Shown here one piece after another: positions 1-9,392 of a stretch of DNA of 64,000 bases; position 1 is the stretch's first letter, and each line of letters begins with the position of its first letter. The stretch comes from an uncultured Alistipes sp. Its GTDB lineage: Bacteria > Bacteroidota > Bacteroidia > Bacteroidales > Rikenellaceae. The notes below the pieces were generated by a model that was not told where the DNA came from, made no database searches, and saw only the letters and a program-made list of their open reading frames with translations. Position numbers and translations under genes: made by a program. The stretch covers positions 1 to 64,000 of the forward strand of contig CAAGLB010000161.1 in assembly GCA_900770635.1 (NCBI GenBank), written 5' to 3'.

Positions 1-2
1 GT

Positions 3-110
3 AGTTCTGAAGTTTGTATGGCAAAAGTCGGACTCGAAAACGACACCCTGAAACAACCCAAGTGTCCCTCGAATTGGGAGTATAGTACTGGGCAAAGGTA
101 ATTGCTTGAT
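3..110 (+). other. Open frame running in from the left edge
   Basis: A reading frame is open from the window edge to a TAA at 108-110, and a strong hairpin terminator follows at 161-186. This could be the last 35 codons of a plus-strand gene. The peptide (with the local stretch AKVGLENDTLKQPK) is not one I recognise. Alternatively this is the 3' part of a structured RNA, because short complementary segments occur, but I could not match it to tmRNA, RNase P RNA or 4.5S RNA. Treat as unresolved. Confidence 0.25.
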
Positions 111-160
111 ATACAGAGTAGAGAGCAGATGGACAGACTCTCGTTTTCCGCACAACGAAT

Positions 161-186
161 AAGGACAGCTAATGCTGTCCTTTTTT
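161..186 (+). terminator. Intrinsic terminator
   Basis: A short hairpin, AAGGACAGC / GCTGTCC with a TAAT loop, is followed by six T. It would end a plus-strand transcript entering from the left edge. Confidence 0.75.
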
Positions 187-335
187 CGTTTATGGCAATG
201 GCTTGTGCAAAGTGACCACGCCCTACTTCATAGGCCCTCGAAGAGGGGCAAATCTACCTTTGTGTAAAAACTTTGCTGATGCTATCAATCTTGCTCTGCG
301 ACGTAGTAAAAAGCGGTAGATACAACGCTCGACAA

Positions 336-420
336 AAATCCCGACGATGGGCTGTACTTTGCGTACTGCTCATTGTCGGGATTTATTGTTAGCGGCAGTA
401 GATGCCGCCTTATCATTTCA
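336..420 (-). repeat. GTAC-tip structured repeat, copy 1
   Basis: The hairpin at 336-383 has a 10-bp perfect outer stem (AAATCCCGAC with GTCGGGATTT). Read in the sense of the neighbouring peptidase gene, its tip is GAGCAGTAC-N5-GTACAGCCC. A smaller GC hairpin with CATCT in its loop lies on the gene side, at about 393-412. The copy follows the stop codon of the peptidase gene on the minus strand. It belongs to the dispersed family described under findings and may also act as a 3' end or terminator. The remaining stretch, 187-335, shows no gene I can support. Confidence 0.7.
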
Positions 421-426
421 AATTAA

Positions 427-1641
427 TTACAAGCCGAGTTTCTCGCGAATAGCCGCAGGAATAGCATCCTTGTGAACAACGATGTTCATAGTCTTGTAAC
501 GAGCGAATGCCTTAGATGCATACCAGATACCCTTATAAGTACCTGCCTCGCCCCATGAGTTCTTTACCATGTAGTACTCAGTGCCGTTCTGGTCCTTAGC
601 GATACCGAAGATCTGCATACCGTGGTCATCAGTAGTCTCCCAGTTGTCGTAAGCGATCTGACGCTCCTCCTGTGTGCACCACTTCTGAGCAGCTGTGAGT
701 GGAGCAGGAGTGTTCTTGCGATCCTTCTCGCTCATGTTGAGCCACTTAGCCATATCTGAGCCCTGGAGGTCAGCACCCTGAGTCTCGTCTGGAAGAACGG
801 CAGTACCCATACGAGTAAAGCCCTTCTCGCTAACGTCGCTACCCCATGCGATAGTGTAGCCATTCATGATAGCGTAGTCGAACACCTCCATAAGCTCGTC
901 GATAGGAAGGTTGTAAGACTCAGCCCAACGCCAGTTGTCCTGGATCTCGAGAACAAATGACTCGTAGAATGGGTGGTGAGTGTAAGATGTCAATGATACA
1001 TAGTCGTCAGCGTTCAAGCCCAACTCCTCATAGAATGACTTTGGAGTGTACTCCTTGCCGTTGTAAGTAAACTTCTCAGGACGTACGCCGAGATAGATGT
1101 CGTGAATAGACTCGATAGTCTTCTTCCACAATGGCTGGCCGTTAGGATCTACCTGCAAGCTGCGGTGGTTGCCCTCAGCGATAGCTGCAACAACAGCGTT
1201 GCTAACAGCTGAAAGCTCGTTGTGGTTGCTGAGCTCCTTGCCGTACATAACACCTGGACGCATCTCAGCCTCTGGAACAAGACCAAACTTCTCCATACCG
1301 TAGATTACATCGTAGAACGAACCACCCTGTGAGAACGAGATGTCGCCATGAGTGCGAACAGCCTTGTCAGCACGATCGAGGTAGGTGTTGTGAACGATGA
1401 ACATCTCAGAGAAGTCGTACTCGCCCTTGCCCATACGCAAAAGCTCTGACTCGATGAATGCCAATGATGAGTAGCACCAGCATGTACCAGCCTGGTTCTG
1501 GTTCTTGATGCTTGTGATAGGGTTCTCCTTTACTACTGTAAATACAGGACCTGTCTGCTCAGGCTGCTTAGCCTTTGGCTTAGCTGCCATAGCACCGGTT
1601 ACACACATTAGACCGAGTGCCAATACCAAGATTTTCTTCAT
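427..1641 (-). CDS. Secreted C1B-family papain-like cysteine peptidase (aminopeptidase C / bleomycin hydrolase type)
   Basis: The 404-residue product starts with a cleavable-looking signal peptide ending near ...TGAMA (residue 19), so it should act in the periplasm or outside the cell. The papain-type catalytic set is visible: Gln48 and Cys54 in NQNQAGTCWC, His340 in DDHGMQIFG and Asn361 in VKNSWGE. The KNSWG motif and the wide spacing between Cys and His fit the C1B peptidases, which trim peptides from the N-terminus. It is somewhat shorter than cytosolic PepC (about 450). topA ends 40 bp upstream with no promoter box visible between, so the two may be co-transcribed. A structured repeat follows its stop. 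Substrate is unknown. Confidence 0.88.
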   Translation of the reverse strand: MKKILVLALGLMCVTGAMAAKPKAKQPEQTGPVFTVVKENPITSIKNQNQAGTCWCYSSLAFIESELLRMGKGEYDFSEMFIVHNTYLDRADKAVRTHGDISFSQGGSFYDVIYGMEKFGLVPEAEMRPGVMYGKELSNHNELSAVSNAVVAAIAEGNHRSLQVDPNGQPLWKKTIESIHDIYLGVRPEKFTYNGKEYTPKSFYEELGLNADDYVSLTSYTHHPFYESFVLEIQDNWRWAESYNLPIDELMEVFDYAIMNGYTIAWGSDVSEKGFTRMGTAVLPDETQGADLQGSDMAKWLNMSEKDRKNTPAPLTAAQKWCTQEERQIAYDNWETTDDHGMQIFGIAKDQNGTEYYMVKNSWGEAGTYKGIWYASKAFARYKTMNIVVHKDAIPAAIREKLGL

Positions 1642-1681
1642 AAATAGTTAGTTTTAAGGTGAATAAATGTTATAATTGTTA

Positions 1682-3982
1682 TTATTTCTTTGACTTAGCT
1701 ATTATGCGCTGACAATCAACAAACGATAGCGACTCTACCTTCGTGCCACGTGGCAAGCGATAGTTCTTGCCCTGGAACGAGATGTATGGGCCATAGATAC
1801 CACTCTTAATGACCATCTCGCTATCCTCCGCAAAGGTCTTAATAGGCTCTGCTGCCGCACGCTGCTTCTCGCTATTCTCCTTTAATATCTCCTCGGCACG
1901 CTCACGGCTGATGGTATAAGGATCGTCAGTCTTAGCCAACGAGGCGAAGGTCTTGCCATGACGTACGTATGGGCCAAACTTACCCACACCAACCATCAAT
2001 GGCTCGCCGTCCAACTCGCCAAGGTTGCGAGGAAGGGCAAACAACTCGAGAGCCTCCTCCAACGTGATTGACTCGATGAGCTGTCCCTTCTTGAGCGATG
2101 CAAACTGTCCCTTTTCGCCATTCTCGCCCTCGAGCTCCACCATAGGGCCATAGCGGCCGATACGTGCCTTGACAATCTGGCCACTCTTAGGATCTACACC
2201 AAGAACACGTGTCTGCTGCGAGCGGTCGCTCTGTGTGCCTACGGCCTCGTCAACGAGCTTGTGGAATGGATCGTAGAAGTCGCTAATCATGTTGTGCCAT
2301 GTGATGTCGCCATCGGCAACACGGTCAAACTCCTTCTCGACATTTGCGGTGAAGTGGTAGTCCATGATTGTTGCAAACTGCGACTCGAGGTAGTCGTTAA
2401 CGACCATGCCTATGTCGGTAGGTGCCAGACGGCTCTTCTCCTTGCCATAGCTCTCAGTAGCCATCTTATGCGATATCTTGCCATTAGACAGCGTTATATG
2501 CTCTATCTGGCGCTTCTGGCCATCACGATTCTGCTTCTCGACATATCCACGATTGATAATCGTAGTGATTGTTGGTGCATAGGTTGATGGTCGGCCTATG
2601 CCAAGCTCCTCGAGGCGCTTAACAAGGGCTGCCTCATTATAGCGTGATGGGGCTTGTGTGTAGCGCTCAGAGGCGGTGATTGTTGTTGCAATAACCTCGC
2701 TGCCGATGTCCATCTTTGGCAAGATGCCACCCTCGCCCTCCTGCTGCTGATCGTCGTCAGTAGACTCGGAGTATAGTCGCATGAAACCATCGAAGCGAAC
2801 AACCTCGCCTGTTGCCACAAACTGCTCTGAGCGACGGCTAAGGTCGATGACTATTTGTGTGCGGTCGAGCTCTGCGGGCACCATCTGCGATGCCACAGTG
2901 CGCTTCCATATAAGCTCGTACAACTTCTTCTCGGCAGATGTTCCCTCAATCTCGTGACGCTCGATGTATGAAGGGCGGATAGCCTCGTGAGCCTCCTGAG
3001 CACCCTTCGACTTAGTCTTGAAGTTGTGAGGATATGAGTACTTAGCGCCAAAGAGTCGGGTGATCTCGTTTTTGCACTGCGTGATGGCCATCTGCGAGAG
3101 GTTCACAGAGTCGGTACGCATATATGTGATAAGTCCCTGCTCATAGAGTCGCTGTGCCACGCTCATCGTCTGTGCCACGCTCATGCCGAGCTTGCGGCCT
3201 GCCTCCTGCTGGAGAGTAGATGTGGTGAACGGAGGTGCTGCATATCGCTGCACGGGCTTCTCCTCGCACTTAGCAACGGTGAACTGCTCGCCTATGCACT
3301 GCTCGAGGAATGCGACAGCATCCTCACGCTTCTCGAATGCCTGCGACAGCGTTGCCTTGAAGAGCGTCTTCTGTGCGTCGCCAGCGGCATAGAACTGAGC
3401 CACCACACGGTAGCTTGCCACAGGACGGAAGACGATGATCTCGCGCTCACGCTCAACAATAAGGCGTACAGCAACACTCTGCACACGGCCTGCCGAGAGT
3501 GCTGGGCGCACCTTCTTCCACAATACTGGCGAGAGCTCGAAACCAACCAAGCGGTCAAGCACACGGCGTGCCTGCTGGGCGTTAACAAGGTTCATGTCTA
3601 TGGTGCGTGGATTCTCAATGGCGTTGAGAATAGCTCGCTGCGTAATCTCATGGAACACAATACGTTTGGTGTTCTCGATAGGTAGGTCTAAGACCTTCGC
3701 AAGGTGCCATGCAATAGCCTCTCCCTCGCGGTCCTCATCGGATGCCAACCACACCGTCTTTGCGGCACGGGCGAGGCGTGATAGCTCGTCAACAACCCTG
3801 CGTTTATCCTCGGGAATCTCGTATAGAGGTTCGAAGTTATTTCCAAGTTCAATACCGAGTCCCTTTTTTGCCAAGTCACGAATGTGGCCGAAGCTCGACT
3901 TGACCATAAAGTCCTTACCCAAGAACTTTTCGATGGTCTTAGCCTTGGCTGGAGACTCTACTATAACCAAATTTTCCTGCAT
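1682..3982 (-). CDS. topA: DNA topoisomerase I (type IA)
   Basis: At 766 residues this is a full-length bacterial type IA topoisomerase, which relaxes negative supercoils by cutting one strand through a tyrosine. The N-terminal Toprim domain begins VIVESPAKAKTIEKFLG. The catalytic tyrosine lies in GLITYMRTDS near residue 286. The C-terminus carries three repeats ending in Y/FGPY/M (RIGRYGPMVELEG, GVGKFGPYVRHG, KSGIYGPYISFQG) instead of the Cys4 zinc ribbons of E. coli, as is usual in Bacteroidetes. A hairpin separates it from the upstream DUF4270 gene. Confidence 0.97.
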   Translation of the reverse strand: MQENLVIVESPAKAKTIEKFLGKDFMVKSSFGHIRDLAKKGLGIELGNNFEPLYEIPEDKRRVVDELSRLARAAKTVWLASDEDREGEAIAWHLAKVLDLPIENTKRIVFHEITQRAILNAIENPRTIDMNLVNAQQARRVLDRLVGFELSPVLWKKVRPALSAGRVQSVAVRLIVEREREIIVFRPVASYRVVAQFYAAGDAQKTLFKATLSQAFEKREDAVAFLEQCIGEQFTVAKCEEKPVQRYAAPPFTTSTLQQEAGRKLGMSVAQTMSVAQRLYEQGLITYMRTDSVNLSQMAITQCKNEITRLFGAKYSYPHNFKTKSKGAQEAHEAIRPSYIERHEIEGTSAEKKLYELIWKRTVASQMVPAELDRTQIVIDLSRRSEQFVATGEVVRFDGFMRLYSESTDDDQQQEGEGGILPKMDIGSEVIATTITASERYTQAPSRYNEAALVKRLEELGIGRPSTYAPTITTIINRGYVEKQNRDGQKRQIEHITLSNGKISHKMATESYGKEKSRLAPTDIGMVVNDYLESQFATIMDYHFTANVEKEFDRVADGDITWHNMISDFYDPFHKLVDEAVGTQSDRSQQTRVLGVDPKSGQIVKARIGRYGPMVELEGENGEKGQFASLKKGQLIESITLEEALELFALPRNLGELDGEPLMVGVGKFGPYVRHGKTFASLAKTDDPYTISRERAEEILKENSEKQRAAAEPIKTFAEDSEMVIKSGIYGPYISFQGKNYRLPRGTKVESLSFVDCQRIIAKSKK

Positions 3983-4006
3983 CGCAAAAAATATTCTTTA
4001 ACAGCG

Positions 4007-4033
4007 AAACCTAAGTATTCACAACTTAGGTTT
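4007..4033. terminator. Inverted repeat between the DUF4270 gene and topA
   Basis: AAACCTAAG and CTTAGGTTT form a perfect 9-bp stem with a 9-nt loop. There is no long T tract on the minus side, so this may be a weak terminator or a regulatory hairpin in the topA leader. Confidence 0.45.
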
Positions 4034-4063
4034 GCTATACTATATTCAGTTTTAGCTAACTTG

Positions 4064-5689
4064 CTAATCTATAATCGTATATACCAGCTCCAATGTTATT
4101 GGCGACTCGTTTTTCATTCCGTTAACCTCGCCATCGCCACCAATGATTGTCTGGTGATTGAAGCCGAAGAGTGCATTTGCAGTTGGGCCAACATACAATC
4201 GTCGGCTTCTGAGCAAGTCGCCCTCCTTAAACTTCTCGAAATCGACTTTGCCACTCTCGTCAACATTGTCTGTTGCCGCTGCAATCATCGACTGCATAAA
4301 GTTAGATATATCCATCTTATAGCATCCCAACGATCTGTTGAGATAGCCATCATACGGAATCGCAAAGCTGCTCGACTCTCTGCCGTACATGTAGTCGGCA
4401 ATAGCAATGATATCGCTCTGATAATCATCTTCATAGCCACCATAACGAGCATAGAGTCCCATGCGCTCCATAGAGCTGTTCATGATCTCGGCAAGACCAA
4501 GAGGATCTTTAAAGTTGTAGTCGTATCCAGCACCTTCGAGATATATGCACAAGTGCGCCTGGTTAACCGACACCTTAGCATTTTCACGATCCTTAGTAAT
4601 GTCGGCCAACGACTGCAAAAACTCGTCGGTAAACTCCACCTCGGTGACAATGCCTGTCATGGCGTCAACCTTGCCAACAAGCACCTCGCTACGGCTATTA
4701 AGCTCGTCGCTAAACACGTGCTCGATATTTGTTATTGACACGTTACCTGCCTTTACATCGTAATCAACGGGGTTGATATAGAAGTTATAAGACATGATAA
4801 TGGTATCCTTGACAATCGTTTGGTCCTTCTCGTATCGGTTACGGGCATAAAGCACCAAAGCGGTATTCTCTACCTCGGTGGCAAACATAGCGCCCTCGCC
4901 CTCAGGCTCTCCGATAGGTGCAATATAGACACCCTTGAACTCCTCGACAAACTGCTCCTCGTTGCCCTGGTTATATATCTTTGCAGTATCACGAGCATAG
5001 CCATCGTCAGGGAGCTTAGTTGTAAACATCAGGCGATGAACATACTCCATAGTGTACTCCGTTTCGTCGAGCCTAACGTCGCAATACTTAGGTTTTTCCA
5101 TGTTGCCCACATAAGCGCCCTTATCCTGATTAGGGAATTCAAACGTAAATATAGGCTTCTCGCTCACGTACGTCGAAGGGTTGAAGTTGGCATAAAATAC
5201 CGAATCTTCCGAGCCTCTAATATAGTCGTTAGATGTGATCTCATAGACGCCAAACTTCTGACGCTTGGTCGTATCTCCATGATAATCTACTACATACAGC
5301 GACAAGGTCATAGAGTCGAATATAGGACGATAGCCCCAGCCATATTCGTCGTCGAGTTTCGAGCCAAACAACACCTGCGACATGAAGCCTGCCTTACGAG
5401 CACCAAACACGTCGCTACGCTCATAGCCGAAATATACGTTGTTGAGATTTGAACTCTTGATAGAGTCGTTCTGATAGAGATAGGTCTTCGACATTTGTAC
5501 TGTCGATTTTTCGCCCATATCTATCATCTCGCCATCACGATATACTCTGCGGCGTAGCTCCATATTTTGGTTCGTGGGCACATACTCTGCACCAAGGCCA
5601 TAGTCGACCTCGGTGGTACAGCCCACAACAAGGAGTGCCACCACAAAGAGCATCAATGCCTTCAGCCACAAATTTCTATAACTCATCAT
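4064..5689 (-). CDS. DUF4270 family lipoprotein
   Basis: The start is placed at 5689 (or the adjacent ATG at 5686), because the longer frame upstream overlaps the preceding gene and the peptide then begins with a clear lipoprotein signal: about 20 hydrophobic residues ending LLVVGC, with a predicted lipid-bearing Cys. The product of about 540 residues matches the Bacteroidetes DUF4270 family, anchored beta-rich proteins of unknown function. The start overlaps the end of the short GT5 gene by about 14 bp, so the two are probably translationally coupled. This pairing is common in the phylum. Confidence 0.85.
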   Translation of the reverse strand: MMSYRNLWLKALMLFVVALLVVGCTTEVDYGLGAEYVPTNQNMELRRRVYRDGEMIDMGEKSTVQMSKTYLYQNDSIKSSNLNNVYFGYERSDVFGARKAGFMSQVLFGSKLDDEYGWGYRPIFDSMTLSLYVVDYHGDTTKRQKFGVYEITSNDYIRGSEDSVFYANFNPSTYVSEKPIFTFEFPNQDKGAYVGNMEKPKYCDVRLDETEYTMEYVHRLMFTTKLPDDGYARDTAKIYNQGNEEQFVEEFKGVYIAPIGEPEGEGAMFATEVENTALVLYARNRYEKDQTIVKDTIIMSYNFYINPVDYDVKAGNVSITNIEHVFSDELNSRSEVLVGKVDAMTGIVTEVEFTDEFLQSLADITKDRENAKVSVNQAHLCIYLEGAGYDYNFKDPLGLAEIMNSSMERMGLYARYGGYEDDYQSDIIAIADYMYGRESSSFAIPYDGYLNRSLGCYKMDISNFMQSMIAAATDNVDESGKVDFEKFKEGDLLRSRRLYVGPTANALFGFNHQTIIGGDGEVNGMKNESPITLELVYTIID

Positions 5690-6482
5690 AAAACTTCTTA
5701 TAGTTGTCGAATACCTCCTTGGGCTCTGCATCTGTGTAATCGAGAATCTTCTTACCTGCCTGACGTGCATACTCCACCAGCTCCTGGCTTGCATTTGGCG
5801 ATGTTACTATAACGCCGTCGGCATACTCTATAACGTATTTGTAAAGATTTTCGTATGATGGCTCACCCAAAATTGACATCGAGCTATCCATGATGCCCTC
5901 GCCCTCGAGCTTCTGCTTGAAATCGGCTGAGAGCTCACCCTCAAACTTATCATCGCCGAGCGACAAGACAATCTTTATGTCACGGAACAGAGGATCGTCG
6001 TAAAACACCTTCTTGAGATACATGGGTGCAATAGCCGAGAACCAACCATGACAGTGCACGATTGTTGGTGCCCAACGCAACTTCTTAACAGTCTCGAGCA
6101 TGCCTCGTGCAAAGAATATCGCACGGTCGTCGTTATCCTCGAAGAGCTTACCATCGGCATCGTGCAACACAGCACGGCGTGAGAAGTAGTCGTCGTTGTC
6201 GATAAAATATATCTGGATACGTGCCGAAGGGATAGATGCCACCTTGATGATTAGCTGATGGTCGTTATCGTTGATAATGAGGTTCATACCCGATAGGCGG
6301 ATAACCTCGTGCAGCTGGTTTCTGCGCTCGTTGATACAACCAAATCGAGGCATGAACGTGCGTACCTCAGCGCCACGCTCCTGCATCTGGCGAGCCATCT
6401 CAATGCTTAGCTTCGACAGCTCGTTCTCAGGCAAATAAGGAGCTATCTCCTGACAAACGTACAAAATTTTGTTTGTTGCCAT
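5676..6482 (-). CDS. Short glycogen/starch synthase-like protein (GT5 N-terminal domain only)
   Basis: The 268-residue protein begins ILYVCQEIAPYLPENELSKL, the form taken in Bacteroidetes by the N-terminal ADP-glucose-binding region of GT5 synthases. It also has the VHCHGWFSAIAPMYLK segment that corresponds to the H(D)W motif. It is little more than half the usual 470-500 residues and lacks the C-terminal Rossmann lobe with the nucleotide-sugar site. It may therefore be a partner, a regulator or an altered enzyme rather than a complete synthase. A TAnnTTTG promoter lies 22-29 bp upstream, and the DUF4270 gene overlaps its end. Confidence 0.82.
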   Translation of the reverse strand: MATNKILYVCQEIAPYLPENELSKLSIEMARQMQERGAEVRTFMPRFGCINERRNQLHEVIRLSGMNLIINDNDHQLIIKVASIPSARIQIYFIDNDDYFSRRAVLHDADGKLFEDNDDRAIFFARGMLETVKKLRWAPTIVHCHGWFSAIAPMYLKKVFYDDPLFRDIKIVLSLGDDKFEGELSADFKQKLEGEGIMDSSMSILGEPSYENLYKYVIEYADGVIVTSPNASQELVEYARQAGKKILDYTDAEPKEVFDNYKKFYDEL

Positions 6483-6503
6483 AACGTACTTGCTTTAAGT
6501 AGG

Positions 6504-6511
6504 CAAATTTA
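6504..6511 (-). promoter_or_regulatory. Promoter -7 box for the GT5/DUF4270 pair
   Basis: On the minus strand TAAATTTG matches TAnnTTTG. A TTG lies 20 bp upstream of it, the usual spacing of Bacteroidetes primary promoters. The start codon follows 21 bp downstream. Confidence 0.65.
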
Positions 6512-6522
6512 CTATTTTATTC

Positions 6523-7572
6523 TTACAGTATCAACATCGCATCGCCATAAGTGCCGAATCGGTAGCCCTCGTCACGTGCAATCTTGTAAGCCTCCATCAC
6601 CATGTTGTAGCCACCGAAAGCTGCAACCATCATAAGCTGTGTTGAGTATGGTAGGTGGAAGTTAGATACCATGGCGTCGGCCGATGTAAACTGATATGGA
6701 TGGAATATAAACTTATTGGTCCAGCCCTCCATTGGCTTAATCATGCCGCCAACAGAAACTGCGGTCTCCATAGCACGCATAACTGTTGTGCCAATAGCCA
6801 CCACCTTATGACCATCACGCTTAGCAGCATTAATCTGCTCCGAACACTCAGGGGTGATGAAGAACTGTTCAGAGTCCATCTTGTGCTTCGACAAGTCCTC
6901 AACATCCACAGTGCGGAAATTGCCAAGACCTACGTGGAGGGTTAGGAATGCGCTGTCGATACCCTTGATCTCCATGCGCTTGAGCAGGTGCTTCGAGAAG
7001 TGAAGGCCCGCTGTAGGTGCTGCCACAGCACCCTCATGCTTAGCATAGATAGTCTGATACCACTCCTCGTCCCCAGGCTCCACATTCTCACGAACCCAGC
7101 GGGGTAGTGGTGTTTCGCCCATAGCATACAACGCCTCTTTGAACTCCTCGTACGAGCCATCGAACAAGAAACGAAGAGTACGTCCACGTGATGTGGTGTT
7201 GTCGATAACCTCGGCACCCATCAGGTCGTCGTTGCCGAAGTAGAGCTTGTTGCCGATACGAATCTTACGTGCTGGATCAACCAACACGTCCCATAGTCTA
7301 AGCTCACGATTTAGCTCACGGAGCAAGAATATCTCGATGTCGGCGCCTGTCTTCTCCTTGCAGCCCTGCAAGCGAGCAGGAAACACCTTTGTGTCGTTGA
7401 ACACGAACATGTCCTTCTCGTCGAAATACTCTATAATATCCTTAAACATACGGTGCTCAATCTCACCTGTTGAACGGTGCACCACCATCAGACGTGCATC
7501 ATCACGGTTTGTCGTTGGATATTTAGCAATCATATCCATCGAAAACTCGTAGCCATACTGTGATAACTTCAT
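6523..7572 (-). CDS. queA: S-adenosylmethionine:tRNA ribosyltransferase-isomerase
   Basis: About 349 residues starting [10 protein letters not shown] at 7572. The upstream in-frame start adds nine residues without family similarity. QueA transfers the ribosyl moiety of SAM to preQ1 in tRNA, making epoxyqueuosine. Family signatures are present: [15 protein letters not shown] near the N-terminus, [25 protein letters not shown] and the [10 protein letters not shown] loop. It is the last gene of the ftsX-DUF3098-uppP-truB-queA run. A second queuosine gene, queD, lies at 17.4 kb. Confidence 0.96.
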   Translation of the reverse strand: MKLSQYGYEFSMDMIAKYPTTNRDDARLMVVHRSTGEIEHRMFKDIIEYFDEKDMFVFNDTKVFPARLQGCKEKTGADIEIFLLRELNRELRLWDVLVDPARKIRIGNKLYFGNDDLMGAEVIDNTTSRGRTLRFLFDGSYEEFKEALYAMGETPLPRWVRENVEPGDEEWYQTIYAKHEGAVAAPTAGLHFSKHLLKRMEIKGIDSAFLTLHVGLGNFRTVDVEDLSKHKMDSEQFFITPECSEQINAAKRDGHKVVAIGTTVMRAMETAVSVGGMIKPMEGWTNKFIFHPYQFTSADAMVSNFHLPYSTQLMMVAAFGGYNMVMEAYKIARDEGYRFGTYGDAMLIL

Positions 7573-7622
7573 TGTTTTTTCTAAAAAAGCGTGTAACAAT
7601 CAAACATTATACGCAAAAGTCG

Positions 7623-8336
7623 CTATTTTGTTTCACACTCACGCAACTTTTCCATAAATTCGTCGAGCGTATGTGCCTTCTCAACCACAAAGCCGCCACT
7701 GCGTGTACGGCGCAATGAGCTAAGATAGGCGCCACTCTCGAGCTGCTCGCCGATCTCAAAGGCAAGCGAGCGAATGTATGTTCCCTTTGAGCACTTAACA
7801 CGAATCTTTATGCGGGGTAGATCGTACTCAACGAGCTCCATCTCGTAGATGTTGATTAGCGCCTTTTTAAGCTCAACCTCCTCGCCAGCACGTGCAAACT
7901 CGTAGGCACGCACACCCTGCACCTTCTTGGCAGAGTAGAGTGGTGGCAGCTGCTCACGCTCGCCACACAACGCCCTGAGTGCCTCCTCGACCTTTTCACG
8001 GGTGATGTGCTCCGTAGGGTATGTCTGATCTACCTCGTGCTCCATGTCGCCACTTGGCGTTGTTGCGCCAAGCTGCAACTCGGCAACATACTCCTTCTCC
8101 TCGGCCTGCAACTTCTCGACCTGCTTTGTGGCACGACCTATGCAGACCAAGAGTATGCCCGTAGCCAGAGGATCGAGAGTGCCTGCATGGCCAATCTTAA
8201 TCTTTGGATGACCACACTTTCTGAGCTGAAACTTAATCTTACGCACAACATCGGCCGATGTCCACTCGTATGGCTTGTCGATGACAGCGACATATCCCTC
8301 TGGAAAGTCGACCTCGCGCAATGAAAACTCCTCCAT
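7623..8336 (-). CDS. truB: tRNA pseudouridine(55) synthase
   Basis: The 237-residue TruB modifies U55 in the T-loop of tRNAs. The catalytic Asp lies in GHAGTLDPLATGILLVCIG. The opening VAVIDKPYEWTSADVVRK motif and the C-terminal GTYIRSLAFEIG motif are also present. It lacks a long C-terminal PUA extension and so resembles the short Bacteroidetes forms. It starts 3 bp after the end of uppP, so the two genes are almost certainly one transcript. Confidence 0.96.
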   Translation of the reverse strand: MEEFSLREVDFPEGYVAVIDKPYEWTSADVVRKIKFQLRKCGHPKIKIGHAGTLDPLATGILLVCIGRATKQVEKLQAEEKEYVAELQLGATTPSGDMEHEVDQTYPTEHITREKVEEALRALCGEREQLPPLYSAKKVQGVRAYEFARAGEEVELKKALINIYEMELVEYDLPRIKIRVKCSKGTYIRSLAFEIGEQLESGAYLSSLRRTRSGGFVVEKAHTLDEFMEKLRECETK

Positions 8337-8339
8337 ATA

Positions 8340-9134
8340 TTATATAAAGTATGAGCTAATAGCCACTATGCCCACAACGGCACAGTAGACGGCAAACCAA
8401 ATGAGCTTGCCTCGTTTAACAATATTTATCATATATTTGCACGCCAAGCATCCCACCACAAATGCCGACACGAAGCCTGCAATGAGGGCGCTTGTGCTAA
8501 TACCCGAAATAGTCATACCGCCATCCATCACCTCGAGGAGTGTCTCGCCAAGGATTGGTGCAAGCACCATCAAGAATGAGAATGTTGCCACCGCCGCCTT
8601 CTGGTTGCCAAGCAGCAAGCCTGTAGCTATGGTTGTGCCCGAGCGAGAAAGGCCTGGCATCGAGGCTACAGCCTGCGACAGACCGATGATGAACGAGTCA
8701 CGATACGAGATTGTATCCTTCTGGCGTGGTCGAGCATAGTAGGCAAACGACAGCAGCACAGCCGTTAGCAGAAGCATGCAGCCCACGATTATCATTATGT
8801 AGCTCGAGCCAAGCATGGCGTTAAGCTGATCTTTGAGCATGAAGCCCACAATGCCGATAGGCAACATCGATATCACGAGTTTGAGGAAGTAGCGCTTCTC
8901 GTCGTTCATGCCACGTGAGAAGATGCCCTTGATGAGCCACCATATCTCGTGCCACAACACAACGATTGTGCTAAGCACCGTTGCTGCGTGCAGCGTGACA
9001 TCGAACGTAAGGTTCTCCTCGATGTTGACACCCAGCAACTCCTTAGCCAGCTGCAAGTGGCCGCTGCTCGACACAGGAAGGAACTCGGTGAGGCCCTGCA
9101 CAGCGCCCAATATTATCGACTCTAAAATCTCCAT
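8340..9134 (-). CDS. uppP: Undecaprenyl-diphosphate phosphatase
   Basis: A 264-residue membrane enzyme that recycles undecaprenyl pyrophosphate to the monophosphate carrier for peptidoglycan and glycan synthesis. Both family motifs are present: GLTEFLPVSSSGHLQLA near residue 15 and PGLSRSGTTIATGLLLG near residue 160. About eight hydrophobic segments are visible. It sits between a DUF3098 gene (2 bp upstream) and truB (3 bp downstream). Confidence 0.97.
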   Translation of the reverse strand: MEILESIILGAVQGLTEFLPVSSSGHLQLAKELLGVNIEENLTFDVTLHAATVLSTIVVLWHEIWWLIKGIFSRGMNDEKRYFLKLVISMLPIGIVGFMLKDQLNAMLGSSYIMIIVGCMLLLTAVLLSFAYYARPRQKDTISYRDSFIIGLSQAVASMPGLSRSGTTIATGLLLGNQKAAVATFSFLMVLAPILGETLLEVMDGGMTISGISTSALIAGFVSAFVVGCLACKYMINIVKRGKLIWFAVYCAVVGIVAISSYFI

Positions 9135-9136
9135 GC

Positions 9137-9391
9137 TTACTTAGTTTTGGTGTTATGGTCAAAGCGCTTCATGATGGCGAATACCTCGAATGCGAAGCCC
9201 GCGATGACCATTATGGGTGCAAGCGTGATGCGTCGAAACGAGAATATCGACTCGTCAAACTCGGTTGCCGTATGCTCGCCGCCACCCGACATGAGCACAA
9301 AGCCCAGGACAATGATAAGCGCACCCACCAACATCAAGATGTAGTTCTTCTTGGTCAACGGCATAGGCTGACTCTGATTATTATCTTTCAT
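9137..9391 (-). CDS. DUF3098 small membrane protein
   Basis: An 84-residue protein with two hydrophobic helices (about residues 16-35 and 54-72) separated by a short loop, ending in a basic tail. The composition and its place between ftsX and uppP match the DUF3098 family, which is conserved in this position in Bacteroidetes. Function unknown; the context suggests a role in the envelope or division. Confidence 0.85.
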   Translation of the reverse strand: MKDNNQSQPMPLTKKNYILMLVGALIIVLGFVLMSGGGEHTATEFDESIFSFRRITLAPIMVIAGFAFEVFAIMKRFDHNTKTK

Positions 9392-9392
9392 A

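Noticed and set aside
3884..4738. Long plus-strand open frame opposite topA and the DUF4270 gene
   Set aside because: It runs antisense through two clear genes and the hairpin between them, and its translation has no recognisable features.
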